From NCBI GenBank assembly GCA_043816955.1, contig JBDRHL010000010.1, positions 1 to 31,180 on the forward strand: 31,180 nucleotides of DNA, in the 5' to 3' direction. Under the pieces are notes generated by a model. The model did no database searches. It worked only from the letters and a program-made list of their open reading frames with translations, and was not told the origin of the DNA. This DNA is from JBDRHL01 sp043816955 (GTDB taxonomy: Bacteria; Planctomycetota; Phycisphaerae; Sedimentisphaerales; CAYZTY01). The position numbers were made by a program, and so were the translations under genes. Below, piece after piece: positions 27,998 through 31,180 of the stretch; the first letter of the stretch is position 1, and each line of letters begins with the position of its first letter.

Positions 27998-30397
27998 CTA
28001 CCTTTCCAGGTTTATACAGTCCGGCAGCCTGACAACTTTAATCTGTTTTCTCTTATGGTAGTCAATTTGGTCCGGGCCTTTAATCGGCATGCCCACTGGA
28101 AGGTCAAAGCAGGCTTCTTTCCGCATTAATCTGACAAATCGGCCTTTCGGACAAATCTTTATCGAACATTTCGAGAGATTTTCTGTCTCCAGCACAGCAG
28201 CATCGCCAATCCTGCCGCGAGCTATCTGTATAATCCCATCCCAGAACCGGATAATCGGATGCCTCGGCGCAACCAGGGTTCTTTCTTCTACCCATGATGA
28301 GCCGACCCACCGTGACTTATCGGGCAGCGGCACCGGCTCAGCTAAAAAGGTCTCCAGATATCCAGCCAGGTGCTGCTCGACAAATTCGTAAGCGCTTACA
28401 CCCCTGTCAGGCGAGAATATCGGCCAGCTATAGACACCGTGGAGGGCCTCCATCTTCAGCGACTGCCTGAGAATATTGTCTGCAGCCGCAATCACCTTGC
28501 CGAATGCATCGCCGTTAAAATCAACCTCCTTTTCGTTGTTCAATGCTACACACCTGAAGAACATCTCAACCAGGTATTTTCTCAAAACAGAGTAATCCCT
28601 GAGTTTCTCGAAATAGTATACGAGTTTCGTACGCTCAAACACATCACTCTTTGCCGACCTGCTGCTAAGCTCTTTCAGAGCCTCCGCAGCCAGGGCATAG
28701 GCCCTATCGCCGTCGGCCATCGCATCTTTGATAAGCTTCTCATTGGGGTTGAATAGCCTCTTTGTAAGTCCCTTCTTGGATTTGTCCCACTTACTTGGTA
28801 GCCTTGTTACCATACCTGCCCAGCTATGCTCGCGTGATGCAATCATATTATGATAATTAACTATGGTTATGCCCTTGTAGAAAAACAGCTTCTCGGTAAT
28901 CTGCTCGGTCTTTTTCAGGGCACTAATTACAGCCGGAGCTGCTTTTGCACCGTACCTTGCAGTCGCCCATCGTTGCCAGCATTTGTTGATATTGCAGTTC
29001 GGATCCCAGCTCAGACGCGAAAAGACATAAACATTAAACTCGTTTGGATGCGTGAACGTCTCCTCCGGCTCCATCTCCGGAAATGGAAAATCAACCCTGC
29101 CCACTAAACCAATACATTTTTTATCCTTGGCATGACAAATGCGCTTTTTAAGATCCAAAGGTGTTATAGCCGGCACAAAGGTTCTTCCCTGCCATTCCCT
29201 GTCCAGGCTGAATTCAACAATATGGTCATTTTTGAACACGCCGATTAACGGTTCATCAATGATTGCGCCACCGCCGAAATCCAATGGACAATATTTTGAC
29301 ATTACCTTCACATAAGACGGAAGGTTTTTATAGGCCTTGTGTATTGTTTCTAACTCCTTGTGCCCGTAGTAGTCATTCAAACCGGTATGTTGAAAAGTTC
29401 TTATGACTATATCTTTGTGGTTATTTTCGCATGCTTCTGCCACAAGGTTAACTATCAGAGCAACTTTTTCTGATTGACTTAATTTTCTGCATTTTGAACA
29501 TTCACAGCCTGTCTCTGTTAAAATACTGAAATACCCAGACTCATTCACTGACAAAACTATACCTGTAAGACTGGGAACGTTCTTAAAGAGTTCTTCATAC
29601 TTATTTTTAATAAAATCCTGTACAAATTTCTTAGATGGACATACCGCATAGTTAACCCCTTTAGCCTGGTGATAAAGGGCAAAGAATTCCGGTGGGAAAT
29701 AGATTTCGTGCGACCAGACATACAGATCAACCAGATTATCTGTCGCTCTCCGGCCAACCTCCTCTAATAACTCCATACGGTATTGCCGATCGCGCAACGA
29801 GCGCAGCTTCCTAAATTCCTTATACCGCTCGTAAGGAAGTATCCAGTCAATGTCCCAGCCATCAAACGGACGCCCATTTATTTCAAATGAGTTAATGCCG
29901 AACTCGGGAGCCTTTTCAATAATTCTGATTATCCTTTTAAGACCCTCAAGAAGCCCAAGCCTCTCATCCCATGGAGCACAACGATGAGTATTCGAGATAG
30001 CCGCCGACCAACGGCGATTTTTGAAAAACGGCTTTCGAATAATCTGCGTTGGTTTAGGTAGCCCCCCAGCGAGTTCAATTCTCTCGCATAGATCGTATAT
30101 CCCATATACCAAACCGCGCTTACCTTTGGAAGCAACTACGGCACAATTATTCTTTCCAACTTCAAGTAAATAGGCTTCTGAATTCAAGGATAGTCGTGTT
30201 TTGATATCCAGTATCGACTCGGGTTGCCATTCGTTCTGACCTATCCAGCAAAGATTAGTAGATTCCTCAACTGCTCCTTTTATACTGGCGGCACCAGCCT
30301 TTACCTCATACCTTTCCGACAAAACTTCAACCAGCTTTGAGATTGCGCGTTTCTCTGCAGCCGTTAAACAACTCACAAAGAGTTCTAAATTAAGCAC
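27998..30397 (-). CDS. GH67/DUF4838-like glycosidase, first gene of the operon
   Basis: From the GTG at 30397 the protein has 799 residues. AGGAG lies 7 bases upstream, so this start is better than a TTG at 30427, which lacks such a site. An N-terminal alpha/beta domain (about 5-120) resembles the GH67/GH20 accessory domain. A TIM barrel follows, with Leu-Ser-Val-Asn-Glu-Ser (Glu286, candidate acid) and Val-Glu-Phe-Ser-Leu-Asp-Arg-Glu-Trp (about 394-402), which echoes the GH67 Glu-rich strand. A Cys-Glu-Cys-Ser-Lys-Cys motif (298-303) is like the Cys-x-Cys-x2-Cys of DUF4838 proteins and may bind zinc. The C-terminal half is helical and then beta-rich. GH67 enzymes release (4-O-methyl)glucuronic acid; whether this one does is unproven. 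No signal peptide. It is the promoter-proximal gene. Confidence 0.65.
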   Translation of the reverse strand: MLNLELFVSCLTAAEKRAISKLVEVLSERYEVKAGAASIKGAVEESTNLCWIGQNEWQPESILDIKTRLSLNSEAYLLEVGKNNCAVVASKGKRGLVYGIYDLCERIELAGGLPKPTQIIRKPFFKNRRWSAAISNTHRCAPWDERLGLLEGLKRIIRIIEKAPEFGINSFEINGRPFDGWDIDWILPYERYKEFRKLRSLRDRQYRMELLEEVGRRATDNLVDLYVWSHEIYFPPEFFALYHQAKGVNYAVCPSKKFVQDFIKNKYEELFKNVPSLTGIVLSVNESGYFSILTETGCECSKCRKLSQSEKVALIVNLVAEACENNHKDIVIRTFQHTGLNDYYGHKELETIHKAYKNLPSYVKVMSKYCPLDFGGGAIIDEPLIGVFKNDHIVEFSLDREWQGRTFVPAITPLDLKKRICHAKDKKCIGLVGRVDFPFPEMEPEETFTHPNEFNVYVFSRLSWDPNCNINKCWQRWATARYGAKAAPAVISALKKTEQITEKLFFYKGITIVNYHNMIASREHSWAGMVTRLPSKWDKSKKGLTKRLFNPNEKLIKDAMADGDRAYALAAEALKELSSRSAKSDVFERTKLVYYFEKLRDYSVLRKYLVEMFFRCVALNNEKEVDFNGDAFGKVIAAADNILRQSLKMEALHGVYSWPIFSPDRGVSAYEFVEQHLAGYLETFLAEPVPLPDKSRWVGSSWVEERTLVAPRHPIIRFWDGIIQIARGRIGDAAVLETENLSKCSIKICPKGRFVRLMRKEACFDLPVGMPIKGPDQIDYHKRKQIKVVRLPDCINLER

Positions 30398-30445
30398 TTC
30401 TACACTCCTGACCCTTTTGTAAACCAACCTTTGATTTTGGACGAA

Positions 30446-30465
30446 AAACGCTTATACAATCGTTT
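30446..30465 (-). promoter_or_regulatory. Imperfect 20-bp palindrome over the -10 box (candidate operator)
   Basis: On the minus strand the half-sites are AAACGATTGT and ATAAGCGTTT, with 8 of 10 positions matching when one is inverted. The AAACG/CGTTT ends are of the kind bound by LacI/GalR-type sugar-responsive repressors. It covers the -10 element of the operon promoter, where a bound repressor would block transcription. The regulator is not in the window. Confidence 0.45.
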
Positions 30466-30479
30466 GCCGAGGCTGTCAA
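30451..30479 (-). promoter_or_regulatory. Sigma70-type promoter of the glycan operon
   Basis: On the minus strand a perfect -35 hexamer TTGACA (30479 to 30474) is followed by a 17-base spacer and TATAAG (30456 to 30451), which matches the -10 consensus at five of six positions. Transcription would start near 30444 and give a leader of about 47 bases before the GTG of the first gene. No other promoter of this quality was seen upstream of the operon genes. Confidence 0.75.
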
Positions 30480-30535
30480 GGAAAAAATCCTTTTCAACGG
30501 ACTCGGGGTGCACTTCATGTTTGTAGGTAGATTTT

Positions 30536-30991
30536 TTAAGCTGCCAAGGGCTTTTTCTGCCATAATTGCTCCCATTTATCGTTCGGTCACCTAACCCATA
30601 AGGCCAACACTGATGATGAGCCTAAACGGGTCCATATCATTCCTGATTGTTTCAGCCGTTTGCCAACCACATTCTTACAAGCTCCTTCAACCACACCGGA
30701 GTCTATATCATAACCTTTTTCGCGAAACACATCGTAACGCATTTGGTCTTCGTTATTCCAAACATACCGAATCAACGTATCTACTGCTTCGCGTTTAGAA
30801 CATCTATACTTCTTGCGTTGCCCTTTTAGATCGTCCAGTAACTTCTTCGTCCAGCCGTCCCACAGCCAATCCAATCGTTTTTTAACCCATTTTTCTGTCT
30901 GCTGCGTACCCTCGCCAAAGAGCGTTTTGCCACAATCCCAGACATATTCTGAGGTATGGAACCAATCTATTATACTCAACTTGACTGGATT
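30536..30991 (-). pseudogene. ISKra4-family transposase remnant (C-terminal part, nonsense mutation)
   Basis: The open segment encodes the C-terminal part of an ISKra4-type transposase: Ile-Ile-Asp-Trp-Phe-His-Thr-Ser-Glu at the start, Gly-Val-Val-Glu-Gly-Ala-Cys-Lys-Asn-Val-Val-Gly (the catalytic Glu region) and Leu-Lys-Gln-Ser-Gly-Met. The N-terminal half is missing: no family-like sequence is seen beyond about 30991. The frame meets TGA at 30587-30589, yet the same frame continues after it for 16 family-like codons (Pro-Asn-Asp-Lys-Trp-Glu-Gln-Leu-Trp, then Lys-Pro-Leu-Ala-Ala) to TAA at 30536-30538. This fits a TGG-to-TGA change. The element is dead, and its tail lies just upstream of the operon promoter. 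Confidence 0.8.
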
Positions 30992-31057
30992 TTATATAAC
31001 CCATTTATTCAAAAGATGTTACGATCTTATACAAAATACACAAAAGGGGGTATCTCC

Positions 31058-31086
31058 TTGACTCCAGTACATACAATCGGTAGTAT
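31058..31086 (+). promoter_or_regulatory. Possible promoter of the IS1595-type transposase
   Basis: TTGACT (31058-31063), a 17-base spacer and TAGTAT (31081-31086) form a plausible but imperfect sigma70 promoter pointing at the transposase ATG at 31095. The leader would be only a few bases long, which weakens the call. Confidence 0.3.
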
Positions 31087-31094
31087 TTGCGATC

Positions 31095-31180
31095 ATGGAA
31101 GATTACCCGCGAACATTGATGGAATTGGAAAAGCGGTTTTCATCGGAAGAGGCCTGTCGGGAATATTTGGAAGTTCTTCG
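31095..31180 (+). CDS. IS1595-family transposase, N-terminal fragment (runs off the window)
   Basis: Twenty-eight codons from an ATG at 31095 read Met-Glu-Asp-Tyr-Pro-Arg-Thr-Leu-Met-Glu-Leu-Glu, then Arg-Phe-Ser-Ser-Glu-Glu-Ala-Cys-Arg-Glu-Tyr-Leu. This is the usual opening of IS1595-group transposases, just before their zinc-ribbon Cys pairs, which would lie past the window edge. It is the only clear coding sequence on the plus strand. It faces away from the glycan operon and lies about 100 bp from the ISKra4 remnant, so the operon edge is a site of repeated insertion. The rest of the gene, and whether it is intact, cannot be seen. Confidence 0.7.
   Translation, partial: MEDYPRTLMELEKRFSSEEACREYLEVL

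Noticed and set aside
30390..30575. Small minus-strand frame covering the promoter region
   Set aside because: It overlaps the promoter, the transposase tail and the first gene's start in another frame, and has no family-like sequence.
1..31180. CRISPR arrays, tRNA or rRNA genes, sulfatases, SusC/SusD-type genes
   Set aside because: None was found on reading: no regularly spaced repeats, no conserved RNA segments, and no sulfatase Cys-x-Pro-x-Arg or SusC/D-like proteins among the coding frames.

Overview
The window is one long polysaccharide-degradation locus, with about sixteen genes all read on the minus strand. It is bounded on the right by transposase remnants. The G+C is moderate. The gene mix is URO-D-family proteins inside a glycoside hydrolase operon, large (alpha/alpha) toroid enzymes, a PcRGLX/YetA-like lyase, tandem esterases, and ISKra4 and IS1595 pieces. 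There is no SusC/SusD pair. This points to the PVC superphylum, most likely an anaerobic Phycisphaerae-type planctomycete or a Kiritimatiellae/Lentisphaerae relative. That assignment is inference from gene content; no rRNA or housekeeping marker is present.

Layout in transcription order (right to left). A strong sigma70-type promoter (30451-30479) carries an imperfect 20-bp palindrome over its -10 box. It precedes a GH67/DUF4838-like enzyme (start 30397). Next come a PcRGLX/YetA-like (exo-rhamnogalacturonan-lyase-type) protein, a tandem alpha/beta-hydrolase esterase, a GH63/GH37-like (alpha/alpha)6 enzyme, a GH36-like enzyme, a URO-D-like protein and a second tandem esterase. Then follow a URO-D::alpha/alpha-toroid fusion, a stand-alone toroid paralogue, a second GH36-like enzyme, a GH95/GH65-like enzyme and two adjacent medium-chain dehydrogenases. 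The last three genes (a GH42-like beta-galactosidase, an orphan secreted protein and a second secreted protein cut by the window edge) are the only ones with signal peptides. Gaps run from 4-bp overlaps to about 126 bp, and nearly every gene has a recognisable Shine-Dalgarno sequence, so one polycistronic unit is likely.

Working model (inference). Exported GH42-like and accessory proteins trim a branched plant- or alga-type polysaccharide outside the cytoplasm. Imported oligosaccharides are then de-esterified by the two esterases and stripped of alpha-galactosyl-type, uronyl and other residues by the GH36, GH95-like, GH63-like and GH67-like enzymes. The backbone may be cut by the PcRGLX-like lyase. 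The two dehydrogenases would oxidise released sugars. The URO-D proteins resemble the corrinoid-methyltransferase branch of their superfamily; a role in removing O-methyl groups from methylated sugars is possible but unproven. No transporter, regulator, sulfatase or corrinoid protein is in the window.

The most unusual points are as follows. (1) A URO-D domain is fused in frame to a toroid enzyme exactly where the stand-alone paralogue starts, with a near-perfect internal ribosome binding site kept at the junction. (2) Five enzyme types are each present twice. (3) Both esterases carry a second hydrolase-like domain without the nucleophile serine. (4) One dehydrogenase has lost the structural-zinc lobe.
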